The position numbers and the translations under genes were made by a program. Shown here one piece after another: positions 9,336-20,675 of a stretch of DNA of 64,000 nucleotides (the stretch's first letter is position 1; each line of letters starts with the position of its first letter). The stretch comes from Diplolepis rosae (lineage: Eukaryota; Arthropoda; Insecta; Hymenoptera; Diplolepididae). The stretch spans positions 1,426,001 to 1,490,000 of the forward strand of contig JAPYXD010000045.1 in NCBI GenBank assembly GCA_030998225.1. The letters run 5' to 3'. Under the pieces are notes generated by a model, which was not told the origin of the DNA, ran no database searches, and worked only from the letters and a program-made list of their open reading frames with translations.

Positions 9336-11138
9336 TGTGAAAAAAGAATTAAAATGGATATTTTTAAAAATATCACATTTTTGGCTTTATTGTTAAAACT
9401 AAAAATACTATAACTTTTTGTCTAGAGGAAAAAATATGCGCAATGGAACTTTACATCCAGATATATCTTTTAAGAATGAATATTCGAAAATTTGTTTGAA
9501 AGCCTTTAGGGGACTTCGTTTTTTCTAAAGAAGATTCTGTGTGACCTTATTGAATGAGGTTCCTCAAATGTCCAACTGTTTCGGCTTTTGATCTACAGTG
9601 AGCAAACGCAGCACCCAGCTCTAGCTTAACTTTTTCATACCTAATTACTCATGTGAGATGTTGTGCGTCTGTTCATATGAGATGACAGCAGCTTCCGCTA
9701 TCTGTCTCAAAGTTTATTTCGGTCGACTAGAGCGTTACTCGTCGAAAATGTTTCATGGACTGAATCTAGTTCAGCTTTAATTTCTATAAAGGTTTTATTT
9801 CTCAATCAATGAAATTTAATCACGGTTTACAGTGGTTGAGTTGAATCGTCAACATGTAAGAAATATATGAAGTTATCATTATTATACAAATTTATCAAAA
9901 AAGACTTAATAGATTCTCAGTCGTCTGTAAATTTAACCCCTTTTTCCAGTTTGATTTCTTGATATACTCATAGAAATAGTTAATACGTTTGACAAAATTT
10001 TGATTGAAATACCAATATTTTTCGAATAGATTTGTGCCAGACGCAAGAGGAATAATACGATGGACAATACTTCGAATGAAACACAAGGTTCCGTTCTTTC
10101 ACAATAAATGTCCAATTTTTGATAAAAAACGGCGGAAGCTTATTTGTACACCTGATATGAAAAGAAAGAGTCACTAAGGCAGGAAGAAGGATCATTATTG
10201 AACATTCAGGAATCGAAAATAGCAGAGAACATAATTCTTAAAGTTACAATATTAACCAGTAATAAAGCCAGAAGAGGAGAGAATAGAGGAAAAGAAGTCG
10301 GTGTGACTGGAATAAGGTTACAAAAACCATCATGTTGCCAGTCTTTTGGAAATCCCAAGAGCTTAATTAAAGAAAGGATTTCTAAAGACGAATCAGAGTT
10401 AATATCAAATTCTATTATAGAAAACGAAAAAACAATACTTCTGAAATTCTGAATGCAAATCTAAGCCCAGTAAAAAGGATTGGTCCAACAAAAGTACATC
10501 AATCGAGCACTCTTGCCAGGAAGACGTCTGGACCTGCTATCCAAACAATCTCACCAATACTTGACTACCTTTACACGTCAATGGCTAGTGAACCTTTTGT
10601 CTTGCCTAAAAGATATGACAAGCAAGATAGTCTTCAATCGTACAATCTTGTAAAATCACGGAACGCAATCCAGTGGAACACTGGCTAGGAGCGGCGTGGT
10701 ATTGGTTAATAGTAAAATCATAAGCCGGCTATCATGGTTGCCCTTAGATAAGACTATGGCTTAACTAATTTTTAAAATTTTTATGCTAAAATTACTGAAT
10801 TACAAAGACACTTTTGGTATGAAAAGTATATCCTTGAAAAATTTACCATTTTAAAAATCATTGAAAATGAAAAAAAAACACAAAGTAAATCATGAGATAA
10901 GTAAATTATACAATGGTTTATTAAGCTATTGCAATCAATTACAAATTTGGTAGAAACTTCAGTATTATTTATAATTAGTAGACACTGTTATATAAAAGCA
11001 TTGTCAATATTATATTATGTAAATCATTATACATTTACTGCAAATGGAATTGAAATATTATCCCCCTGAATTATTTTATCCTCATCCAATTTTTCGTACT
11101 TGGAGATTTGTTTAGATGGCCATTAGAGGCATATATAT
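9336..11138. other. About 1.8 kb without a recognised gene
   Basis: AT-rich. Three short minus-strand frames overlap between 9895 and 10195 (all three forward frames of the same 300 bases are open). This happens by chance in AT-rich DNA, and none has a recognisable motif. A plus-strand frame at 10198-10452 is likewise unrecognised. Confidence 0.4.
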
Positions 11139-11697
11139 GGCGTGTTCCATAGCAAATCGGACGAGTTCAGGACTCCATGTTTCCGATTTCCTTGAAATTT
11201 TAAGGATTGAAAAAATAACATAAATAATGAAGAAACCAAAAATTTGAGATTATTTCATGCATTATTTAAAAATTTATGGGATAAACGAACAAAAAAAATA
11301 TTTTTTTTCATTTTCAATTATTTAAAAACTGAAACTAGGAAAAATTCTGAAAAAAGTTACTCAAGCGTATCATTAGATGGCCGACGGAGCAGTAGTTTTT
11401 TGGAAAATGTTTACTTCAAATTTAATGATAAAAAAAATGTTTTTTTTTCAAACAAATTGATTTTTTGAAAAAACGCCATCTTTGAAAAATCTGAAAAAAT
11501 TCATAGTGATAGCCGCAAGTATTTTTTTGTAAAATGATGCGCGCGGAGTCACGATCTTTGATCGACGGTGTCGGGCGCAAGTTCCACTAATGTTCTATTA
11601 CTATCTGCTTTTTCGAGAACGTTACTATCAAAAAGTGATGGGAAGTGATTATTAATTGTTTAATTATCGCTTTATACTCATAACATATGAATAATGT
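11139..11697. mobile_element. Left half of a long-TIR element (GGCGTGTTCC family)
   Basis: Starts GGCGTGTTCCATAGCAAATC and aligns over about 550 bases with the left arm of the complete element at 59606-61582. It breaks at ATAATGT (11697), where the gypsy element begins. The right half resumes at 20676. Short A/T-rich frames in it are by-products of the arm sequence. Confidence 0.85.
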
Positions 11698-11883
11698 TGT
11701 CACGTCCCGCGACTCTACCGCCACAAGTAACAAGCAGATTAAGAAACCAATAAAGGGATCAAGACAGCATTACAGCGAGTGTGATTTTATCGACGCAATT
11801 ATAGACAAATCTACAGATTTCCGATCCTTACATAAAACGAGGAGACCTTTTAAGAAGAGAAATGTTACGTTTCTGACGTAACA
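11698..11883 (+). repeat. 5' LTR region of the gypsy element
   Basis: Starts TGTCACGTCC and ends GTTTCTGACGTAACA. Only the last 65 bases (11819-11883) clearly match the end of the 3' LTR (20611-20675), with about three differences. The first 120 bases do not align convincingly with the 3' LTR. The 5' LTR is therefore either deleted internally or recombined. Confidence 0.6.
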
Positions 11884-11899
11884 TACCCAATCTCTTTTT

Positions 11900-11917
11900 T
11901 GGTGCATCGGCCGGGAA
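11900..11917 (+). other. Primer binding site, tRNA-Gly type
   Basis: TGGTGCATCGGCCGGGAA is complementary to the 3' end (with CCA) of tRNA-Gly(GCC) over 18 bases. It lies 16 bases after the LTR end, a slightly long gap for a gypsy element. Confidence 0.75.
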
Positions 11918-12004
11918 ACAAATAGTCAGTGAATGAGATAATGAAATTTTATAATTGCTAGGAATCAAAACTTGATAAAGTACAATTATAATTTATATGA
12001 TTTC

Positions 12005-12345
12005 ACATTTTGTTAAAATAAAATAAATTTGATAAAATCACGAAAGGATTTGACCTTGAGGCTAACTTGAGTGATTAAATAATCATTTTAATTTATTTGA
12101 AATTTTATACACATATCTTGTTAAAATAAAATAATTTTATTAAATCACAAAGGGACCTGAACTTGAGGCTAACCTAAGTGATTAAATAATTATTTTATTT
12201 GAAAAACTGTTTAATTTCCTCATTTCTTGTTATTTTGTACAAACTGTGTTAAAATAAAATAAATTCTGTTGATTCACGCAGGGATTTGACCTTGAGGCTA
12301 ACCTGAGTGATAAAAAGACTTATTTTATTTGAAATTTTATTATCG
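12005..12345 (+). repeat. Three tandem copies in the gypsy leader
   Basis: A unit of about 110-120 bases occurs three times. Each has an A/T-rich TTAAAATAAAATAA start, then TGACCTTGAGGCTAAC (slightly changed in copy 2) and GAGTGATTAAATAA. The marker phrase is centred near 12057, 12168 and 12292. A separate pair, TTGTGCTTGAGTCA, is at about 12381 and 12637. The repeats lie between the primer site and the first ORF, possibly with a packaging or transcription role. Confidence 0.75.
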
Positions 12346-13160
12346 GAATTTCTGAAAGTGCAGGGATTATATAGGATTTTGTGCTTGAGTCATGGCTGTC
12401 TAATCTCGTACTTCTTTAATTCTAAATTGTTGACTAAGTTTTAATTCGAGTTAAAATGAGAAAAAGCAGCACAAGAGACTATAATTCCTTTTTAGATTCG
12501 TTGAACGGTCACCATTTGATTACGATCAATTGGGTAAGGCAAAATTCAAGTGCTCATACAGTATCGTTTGAAACTTTTATTTTAACTCTGTTAACTAACA
12601 GAATATTTTTAATTGCAAAAGATTGACCAAGATGTTGTGCTTGAGTCAGGCTTGTCCAATCTTGCATTAATTAAATTCTGTATAATTTATAATTTTGTTT
12701 ATGTGTGTATAATAAAAAATATAACAAAAATTTTTATTTGTGAGTGTAACAATTATTTAAAACCCATTTATGACCTATACCATTCGACAATTATATAAAA
12801 AAAAACATATCAAGTATCCCAAGTAAGACAAGGAACAAAATTAGTTTCAATAAGAAGAAATTTGAAAAAAAAAAAAATTCTAAATAAATATTTTTTTCTG
12901 TAAGCACATGGAAATTAGTAGAATTAAGGCATATTATTTTAAGAATTTTGATTGATGATTATAAAGTTACCTGACTCGGAACATTGAGACAATTCGTATT
13001 TTCTAATAACAAATTATTAATCACATTTATTGATTACAAAAATATTTTAAAACGAAAGATATTTGAAAAAATTTTCTGTTGATCCAAATTAATATTTATG
13101 TATTTCAATTTTAAAAGTGTCTCCATGTACGTATCAGTAAATTTTATTTTATAATAACCT

Positions 13161-13463
13161 ATGTCGGGACCCAATCCTAGTGAATTATGGATATCACAAA
13201 TTCAAGAAAATCCCATTACGCGCAGTCAAGTTAAGAAAAATACTGAACTTGCAAAAATTGTGGCACAAAATCAAACTGCTCCCCTTAAACCAAAAAGAAC
13301 AGTTACTGTAAAGGAAAAGGTAACTAAAGATATTTTTGAAAATATTTCTAACAAGGACAAAACAAATATCAGTTTGCAATTAGATAATATTTCTTTAGAG
13401 AAAACCTTAACGTTTGAACAATTCGAAACTGCCAGAACAAGCAATTTATCTAATTCGAATTAA
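13161..13463 (+). CDS. Small ORF upstream of gag, unknown function
   Basis: An open frame of 100 residues begins MSGPNPSELWISQ and is rich in Lys, Thr and Asn. It lies 195 bases before gag. It may be the true N-terminus of the gag polyprotein, separated from it by later stops, because acidic and Asn-rich coding-like sequence continues towards 13650 in other frames. No domain is recognised. Confidence 0.45.
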   Translation: MSGPNPSELWISQIQENPITRSQVKKNTELAKIVAQNQTAPLKPKRTVTVKEKVTKDIFENISNKDKTNISLQLDNISLEKTLTFEQFETARTSNLSNSN

Positions 13464-13658
13464 TTAATTAATTAATTCAAATTCAAAAACTAATTCAAGT
13501 ATTATTTGTGGATCAATTGATCAGGACGAAACGTTAAAAAACGAAACTACTTATATTGACAACGAAGATATAAGTTTACTTAGTTGAACGATAATTCCAA
13601 AAAACACAGTCGAAGAAAGAACTAAAACAAATTTATCAGAAAATTCTCTTAAACGCCA

Positions 13659-15026
13659 ATGGAACAAATTGTTGACAACAGTCCTGCAGAAAACGTTAAT
13701 CCAATTAAAAACAACGAAATGGTCCTACCTAATAATCAACAAGTATCCTTACGCGACGCGTTAGAAGTAGTACCCTTATTTGATGGAAGTAACATTCCAT
13801 TATCACATTTTATTGAAGGATGTTATGAGGCAAAGGCAATGCTGCCAACACCCGCAGCTCAAGAAAATTTAGGACGATTATTGAGAAGTAAATTATCAGG
13901 AGAAGCGAGAAAATGTATCTTTGGATCGACTTACAATAATATCGAAGAATTAATTGAAAAACTCAAAAGAGTATACGCCCCAGCAAAAAGTGTGTATCAG
14001 TTACAAGGAGAATTAGGGAATACCTATATGTGGGAAAAAGAGAACGTACTTTCCTATGCAGCTAGAATTAAGGAGATTGCCGACAGAATCGAAGACGCTC
14101 ATAGACTCAACAATAATGGACAAGTAGATAATACCTTCGAACAGAACCTTCAAAAAAACGTTATTCAACGCTTTATTCGCGGTCTGCGTCCTGAATTAGA
14201 AATTCGAATAAAAACAAAGGAATCATTTAAAGAAGTTTTCAATGACACAATCAACGTAGAAAGAGATTTTGCAGCATGTTCCGCACTACGGAGAAATAAA
14301 AATTGAGATTATTCAAAAATGGATGATTCTATAAATAATAGAAATGATAAAACAATTCGGTTCAATGTTGCACGAGATAACACAATAAATTGTATAACAT
14401 GTAAAAAACCAGGTCATGTTGCTGAAAATTGTTATCATTTAACCAAAGCACAAGAAGCAGTATCTAGAAAACAAAATCCTAATTTTGTTATGCAAAATCA
14501 ACAGCCTAATAATAATCACCAACGACGAGAAAATATTTACAATAATTCTGCAAGAAATAATTACCGGAATAACCATTTTTTAGGAAACAGAAATAACAAT
14601 TATGATAATAATAACTTTGCACAAAACAATTATCCGAATAACAATTTTTCGAGGAACAGGAACAACAATTACAATAACTTTTCAAGTGACAGAAATAATT
14701 ATCCTAACAGCAATAGATTCCATAATTACAATAATAATAATTTTTCGAAAAACAGAAATAATGATAATAGACAAGAAAGTCTAGATTACAACAGGTATGC
14801 AAATCACAGACAATTTCTAAATCAAAATAGCCAACGTGAAATGCGAAATCAGCAATTAAGTAGAGCAAATCAAAATTATCCACAGAAACCAGAAGTTATA
14901 TCCAACTATTGTAAAAAAACAGGACATATTATAACAAATTGTAACGTTAGATTAAATAAACAACAATCGCAAAATTCGGAAACCTCAAATGCTCTCCCTA
15001 GCACGGATGCACTGAGGAAAGCGTAA
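13659..15026 (+). pseudogene. gypsy gag: capsid plus nucleocapsid, one in-frame stop
   Basis: Gag makes the particle shell and packages element RNA. Residues 1-215 form a retrotransposon capsid, with LRDALEVVPLFDGSNIPLSH near the start and VIQRFIRGLRPELEIRIK near the end. A TGA at 14304-14306 interrupts the frame. After it, in the same frame, comes a nucleocapsid with zinc knuckle CITCKKPGHVAENC (C-x2-C-x4-H-x4-C). A long Asn/Arg-rich low-complexity tract follows, then a second knuckle in which the first Cys is Ser (SNYCKKTGHIITNC). The stop could be a single point mutation. The rest of gag is well preserved, suggesting moderate age. Confidence 0.85.
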
Positions 15027-15149
15027 GGCAAGAACCATAAGCATCCATCCACTTTTAACGATCAACCGGCTATAAAGATAAGCGTTTCCAAACCAAGTAT
15101 AATTTCATCGATAAAGATATGCGCAGACGGTCTTCAAAGCCCTGCTCGG

Positions 15150-15572
15150 ATGATGATAGATACCGGTGCTGGTCGAAATTTGATCAAACAAAATTCCGTA
15201 AATCCTAAATTGCCAATAAATGAAAAAATAGTGTTAAAACTTACAGGAATAAATAATTTACCACTTTTTACAATGGGACAAATACAAATAAACATTCTAG
15301 GATATCCAAAAATATTGAAAATAATTCCTAATGAAGTTCCAATAGATGAAGACGGAGTTCTAGGTTCAGAATTTTTTCGAGAAAATAAAGAGAATATAAA
15401 TTATGTATCAAAATGTCTAGAAATACAAAATAAACTGTGCCCATTTGAATCAACACAGATATTAACAATTCCAGCTAGAACAGTAACAACATTTTACATT
15501 CCAATTGAAAACATTGAAAAAAGTGAAGGTTACATACCTCGACAATATATTGGCGAAGTAATTTATCCCTGA
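15150..15572 (+). pseudogene. gypsy aspartic protease
   Basis: Retroelement protease cleaves the gag-pol polyprotein. The active-site motif MIDTGAGRNLIK is near residue 3, and the C-terminal DGVLGSEFF block matches the second conserved part of the family. The open frame continues into the protease-RT linker (TIPARTVTTFYIPIEN) and stops at 15570-15572 (ATTTATCCCTGA). Coding-like sequence continues past the stop in broken form to about 15850. A related copy is at 29675-31420. Confidence 0.8.
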
Positions 15573-15859
15573 GATGCAATTGTAAAAAATTGCAAGTTTA
15601 AAGCCTATATTAAATTTTTAAATACAAGCGAAATTTCAGTAACGATATCAATACCAGCTATTACTTTAGAAGACTTTGAAGAAAGAGATTTTCAAAATGT
15701 AGCAAGTCAATCAAGCAATTTAAAAAACTTAAGTGATGACGATTTATCTAACCAAATTCTGAATAGCTTCTTAAAACCGAAAATTTTTTCAACAATCCAT
15801 GCAGATTTTTTAACATAACAGGTGAAGAAAGAATAGAATGCATTAAAAAACTTCTTCGT

Positions 15860-17257
15860 TTGGATCATTTGAATCAAGACGAATACGAACATATAGAGAG
15901 ATTAATTATCAACAGTGCAGACAGATTTCGAATCCCAGGAGAACCACTTGAAGCTACTAACGTTTTGCAACATTCGATTCCAACTACAGATGATTCTCCA
16001 ATTTTTTCAAGAATATTAAATTTAGGTCATATAATTGATAAAAATGGAGTTCGACCGTACCCCAAAAAAATAATAGCCGTAAAAGAATTTCCAGTTCCAA
16101 AAACACAAAATAATGTCAAACAATTTCTAGGATTAGCAGGATATTATCGTAGGTTTATCGAAGGATTTTCCAAAATTGCCAATCCTCTTAATCAACTTCT
16201 AAAAAAGGATACCCCTTCCATATGGACCGATAAACAACAAACAGCTTTTGATATTTTAAAATCAAGATTATGTGAAGAACCACTTTTACAACGACCCGAT
16301 TTTTCTCAACCCTTTGTTCTCACAACAGATGCCTCAGGATATGCAATAGGAGTTATATTATCACAAGGTAAAATGGGCAACGATAAGCCAATAGCATATG
16401 CTTCACGGAGTTTAAGTGACGCTGAGAAAAAATATGATACATATGAAAAAGAAGCACTTGCAATAATATTTTGTGTCACTCATTTCCGTCCTTACTTATA
16501 TGGAAGAAAATTTACCCTAGTAACCGATCATAAACCACTAGTTTGGTTTCAAAATTCTAAGGACCCTTGCTCACGAGTTTCGAGCTTGAGTTTAAAACTC
16601 GCTGAATATGATTTTGATGTAGTATACAAAGCAGGAAAAATGAATGTCAATGCAGACGCTCTTTCAAGAAACCCTATTATTAATGAAGAAAGATCAAGAA
16701 ATTTACACGAAGATGATGACGATACCTTTATGACATCTCAAGAAAAAACGAATCTTGAGAATACATTTATGAAAAATAACGAAGAAAATAATATCAAAAA
16801 AGGAAATAATTCCAAAAGAGAATATTTCAATTCGATATTTACCCAAGATGATATAAATGACTTTAGCGAATCCTCACAAGATCCAATATTAAATATCAAT
16901 CCTAAGTTTTTAGAAACTTTTAACGTTGCTCCCAATGAAGAATTATTTAATAACATTTGTAACAATTTTCTGAAATATACAAGTTTATTGAAACTTTTAG
17001 CATCTAAGCTTCTGTTTATGACTATTACACTCTTAAGTCCAATACTTGAAAAAAATTATGAAAATTCGCCATGGAAAACCATGACTACTAGGGGTAAAAA
17101 GAAAAAACAAGAACAAATGAAAAATTCAAATCAGCCTAAAAATGTAGAAAATTCAAGCCAAAATGAAATCCAAGAAAAATTGGACGAAAATTTTTCTTCT
17201 AAGCCTCTTGCGAAAAAACCTCGAGGTAGGCCAAGAAAAATCTACTTACAAATTTAA
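15860..17257 (+). pseudogene. gypsy reverse transcriptase remnant with RNase H; RT core deleted
   Basis: The first 50 residues are the linker to RT, then the frame jumps directly to the RT thumb/connection (GHIIDKNGVRPYPKKI, FLGLAGYYRRFI). The fingers and palm with the YxDD metal-binding box are absent, so a clean in-frame deletion has removed polymerase function. RNase H is complete by eye: LTTDASGYAIGVILSQ, YASRSLSDAEKKYDTYEKEA, TDHKPLVW, NVNADALSR. After it comes a 170-residue charged tail ending in KKPRGRPRK, an AT-hook-like motif. An integrase zinc domain would normally come next. It is missing here. Confidence 0.85.
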
Positions 17258-17309
17258 AAATTATTCCCTCTCAAACAAAAAGAAAAAGAGGTAGACCAAG
17301 AAAACAAAT

Positions 17310-17553
17310 GAAGAGTGGACATTCAAAAGGGCGTAACCCACATTTCTGAAATTTTACACGTCGGCACAGAAACGTTCCCATTTCGACACCTCGAGATACA
17401 GATTTTTGATTTCCAAATCGAAAATAAAAATATTTCCGATTGGAAAAAAAATAGTTTGCGCTATTGTATTGGCATTAACCTCAAGAATTTGTTTCGCCAA
17501 AAAAACGATTTTTGAAAAATTGTGGGTTACGGCCTTTGGAATGTGCACTCTTC
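17310..17553. mobile_element. MITE inside the gypsy pol linker
   Basis: A 244-base element with inverted ends GAAGAGTGGACATTCAAAAG (left) and the close complement on the right, continuing through CGTAACCCACA. AAAT on both sides (17306-17309, 17554-17557) is a candidate 4-base target duplication. Removing the element leaves one open frame across the junction, showing it came after the gypsy. Confidence 0.8.
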
Positions 17554-18010
17554 AAATATATGAAAATGAATTACCAGAAATAAATATGCAAAAAGGAAGC
17601 CGAACAAAAGTAAAATCAGATTCCGACTCTGATCTTGATTCTGATCCTGAATATTTGGACTATTTAAAAGAAATCCAAGCAAAAAATAATAGAAATAAAA
17701 ATGGCAAAAAGCCTAAAAAATGTATTAATCATCAAGAGGAAGAAAGCGAAAATTATTTTTCTACTTCTGAAGACGAAGTAATTGATATGGAACCTGAAGA
17801 TGAAGAGAGCCCTGAAAGCTCTTGTATTGAAGAAATTTTTGAAAATGAAAATATTGAAGACACTTGTAATGAACGAAATTCTGAAATAAACAAAAATCGA
17901 CAAATAAAAACCAGGAAAAATCTCGAAAATGACAATAATTCAGAATTCGAAGAAAACCGTCCACCCCCAGAACCCCTCCACTCAACTCAAAATCTACCAG
18001 GCGAATTTTA
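17554..18010 (+). pseudogene. gypsy pol linker, acidic, AT-hook-like motifs
   Basis: Open frame continuing from the sequence before the MITE (which ends KRKRGRPRK, a second AT-hook-like motif) into SDSDSDLDSDPEYLDYLKE, then Lys-rich and Glu-rich stretches (EDEVIDMEPEDEE), and PPPEPLHSTQN. It connects RNase H to integrase. The standard HHCC zinc-binding domain of integrase is not visible. A frame change near 17240 separates it from the RNase H frame. Function unknown; the AT-hook-like motifs could bind DNA. Confidence 0.55.
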
Positions 18011-18826
18011 ATGAATAAAAATATCGTTGAATGTCGCGATCAATTAACGATGCGGAAACATAATTATGTATATTTTGTTACAACAAATGGAAATCCTCGA
18101 GATAATGGATCAAAAAGTGATCAATGTGGTACAATAGCAGACGCACTCGTCAAAAAATTTATTTGCAGATTTGGATCGCCAAAAGGAGTACTAACGGATC
18201 AAGGCAGAGATTTTTTAAGCAATTTATTAAAAAGATTAGCAAAACGCTTTAGAATCAAACAATTTCGTACCACAGCTTTTCACCCTCAATCCAATGGATC
18301 ACTTGAACGATCACATCATGTCCTAGGTGAATATCTCAAACAATTTGTAGCAAAAAACTCAGAATGCGACGATTGGCTAGAATTAGCAATGTTCTCATAT
18401 AACACAAGTGTACACGAAGCCAGAAAATGTACGCCTTAGGAATTAGTTTTTGGCAAATCAGCCCGTGAACCCTCTAGTGAACCTCTATCACAAAATGAAA
18501 AATTGCAAACCTACGATGATTATTTGATCAACTTTGTCACACAACTGCATGAAATGCGAATACAAGCAAGAGAAAACCTCATAAAGGCAAAAGAAAAATC
18601 AAAATTGTACCACGATACGAAAATAAATCCCTTGGAAATAAAAATTGGGGATAACGTATGTTTATTAAAAGGAGGAAAAATTAAAAAACTGGATAATCAA
18701 TACACAGGACCTCACGAAGTTTTAGATGTACTAGGAAAAGGAAATGTAAAAATCAACATAAAAGGAAAACCGATAGTAGTTCACGTCAATCGAATAAAAA
18801 GATCGCACATAAATATACAAAATTGA
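18011..18826 (+). pseudogene. gypsy integrase, truncated core and C-terminal domain
   Basis: Integrase inserts element DNA into the genome. The frame opens with a NYVYFVTTNGNPRDNGSK block known from the linker ahead of integrase in gypsy elements. It then jumps to the core at IADALVKKFI, so the first catalytic Asp and the zinc domain are missing. The second Asp (VLTDQGRDF) and the Glu (FHPQSNGSLERSHH) are present. A TAG at 18437-18439 breaks the frame. After it, in frame, comes the C-terminal part with GDNVCLLKGG and YTGPHEVLDVLGKG. A decayed copy of the same region is at 42150-42560. Confidence 0.85.
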
Positions 18827-19862
18827 TTAACTGAATTTGAATTCAAACTTAAAATAATATAAACTTTGCATAAAACCAAAGCGTTTAGAATAACTAAACC
18901 AGGAAATGTTTTGAACAAAAGATCCTTTGAAATTTTATTCTAATCTTATTTTTTCTATTTCAGAGATTCGAAAAGCTTACTGTACCTTCAAATAGCAATC
19001 AAAACATTTGAATATATTTCATGTTTTTTTTTCAGAGTAAATTAAACTCCTCAAACTAGCAAGTATTTATCAATTGCATCAAAATTTTTAAACTTTTCTC
19101 TTCTGTTCAGCAAAAACTAATAATCTAATATCATCACAAAGAAATTATATTTCTTTAAAATTCTTATGAGTACTTTCTTTGCATTTAATTTAATCAATTT
19201 TATTTTTGTTCACCAACCTTTCAAAAAACAAACCAATAACCTTTTTAGTAAGAAAAATGCTAGTTTTCATTCGAATCAACATTTTATTTTATCACTTAAA
19301 GAAAAATATAGAAATATTTGCATTTTCCTTCTTTTTTGGATGAAAAAAAGACTTTTTCTGACAAGAATAAATAAGCACTTCATAATTGGTGCCATCATAA
19401 ATATAATTTAAATTTTGATTTTCCTCTCTCAAGGGAACTTTTCTTGATTCCCATCCTATTGGAAAAACAGTTTCTACAAATATTGAGTCTGTAAATGTAA
19501 ACTGTGCGATGGCGTTACATAATTGTTAATGTAAAAATTGCTTTTCCAATAAAAATTAATGTGCAACAATAACAAATTAAATAATTACTATTCTTCATAT
19601 GTTTCATGGACAAATAACTCTATTAATTTTACAATAAAGATTAGAAAAAGAATTAAAAGTACAAGAATTTTAGGAAAATCTATTACCCTGGTATTATGTA
19701 AAATTGTTTTTCTTATGATTATTTTATTCATTTAATAATACACCAATGAAATTGAAGTTCATGAAATTAATTTTTAGAAACATGTAAAAGTAATAATAAG
19801 CAATCGCAATGGCATATTTTGAAGAAATCAATTTTAGACTTAACGAAGTTTTTTCTCTTTAG
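18827..19862 (+). other. gypsy 3' internal region, no env recognised
   Basis: AT-rich. A frame of 81 residues (19166-19411) is hydrophobic and Lys-rich but matches no envelope motif. No clear polypurine tract is seen before the LTR. Confidence 0.45.
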
Positions 19863-20675
19863 TGTACCAAGTTACGACGTCTATTGTTATAATACCCACA
19901 CATAATAACAAATCGACTGATCCAGGGAGAAAGTGAATGAAGCCCTACAATACCAACACACTACCGTCACAACATGCGACTTGTAATAGCATGTGACTTG
20001 TAATAACATGCGACTGATCATAGCATGTTACTCGTCATACTTGACCTTTCAAAGTTCTATAAAAAGCGAAAGTTCCAAGAAAAGTCAGTCCAGTACCATC
20101 ATCTCTACACCGCGAGTTCAGTTAGTTAGTCAACGTCCGATTTCTACAATGTGACCAACGCGAGTCCAGTCCAGTGCCACCGAATCTATACCGCGAGTGC
20201 AATCCAGTCAGTCTAGTCCAGCTTCACCAGATTTCTACCGCTACTCAACACAAATTCTAACTCGACGCTGAGTTCAACGACTCTTAAAAGTGAAGTGGGA
20301 TCGCCTTCCAAAATTCTCTCGAAACTGGGATCAAAGAATTAACTAGATCAACCTTCTGGACTACGAATTTACTATACAACAGCAGCTATCTCAAAATTAC
20401 AAGGAAGACTCAACTGACCACATTTGCTTACAGGACTCAATGAATCATCAACCAATTCACAACTCAGGGTAATTACGAGGGTATTTAAATTTCGATTCTA
20501 TTTACATTTCCATGGTTCTTACCGGATATAATTTTAATTGTCAATAAATATATTTTATATACCTAACCCTTTTCAATCACTGACTATTCCTCATCCCTTA
20601 GAGAGGATCCTTCCGATCCTTACATAAAACGAGGAAATCTTTTAAGAAGAGAAATGTTACGTTTCTGATGTAACA
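19863..20675 (+). repeat. 3' LTR of the gypsy element
   Basis: The right end is GTTTCTGATGTAACA (20675), matching the 5' LTR end. The left boundary is uncertain: candidates are TGTACC at 19863 and TGTTATAATACCC at 19885, the latter inverted to TAACA at the right end. Promoter-like signals fit an LTR: TATAAAA at 20058-20064, and AATAAA at 20543-20548 near the polyadenylation position. The 20100-20250 part has repeated CGCGAGT and CCAGTC words. Confidence 0.65.

Larger units (their letters stand above)
11698..20675 (+). mobile_element. Ty3/gypsy element, degraded, about 9 kb
   Basis: A plus-strand LTR retrotransposon with LTR-like ends, a tRNA-Gly-type primer site, gag, protease, part of reverse transcriptase, RNase H and part of integrase in gypsy order. 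It splits a long-TIR MITE; the flanking ATGT (11694-11697) and ATAT (20676-20679) are candidate 4-base target duplications. Key catalytic segments are deleted and several stops are present, so it cannot move unaided. Domain style is nearest to the 412/mdg1-type gypsy elements, judged by gag and protease motifs only. No envelope-like ORF was recognised. Confidence 0.85.

Noticed and set aside
14602..14784. Ile-rich frame in the gypsy nucleocapsid region
   Set aside because: Out-of-frame reading of the Asn/Arg-rich repeat; the real frame has the zinc knuckles.
17664..17985. Three overlapping minus-strand frames, Phe- and Ser-rich
   Set aside because: Antisense of the acidic, Lys-rich gypsy linker; the codon pattern explains the openness.
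19166..19411. Possible gypsy env
   Set aside because: 81 hydrophobic residues only, with no signal peptide plus cleavage site or transmembrane layout of an envelope protein.
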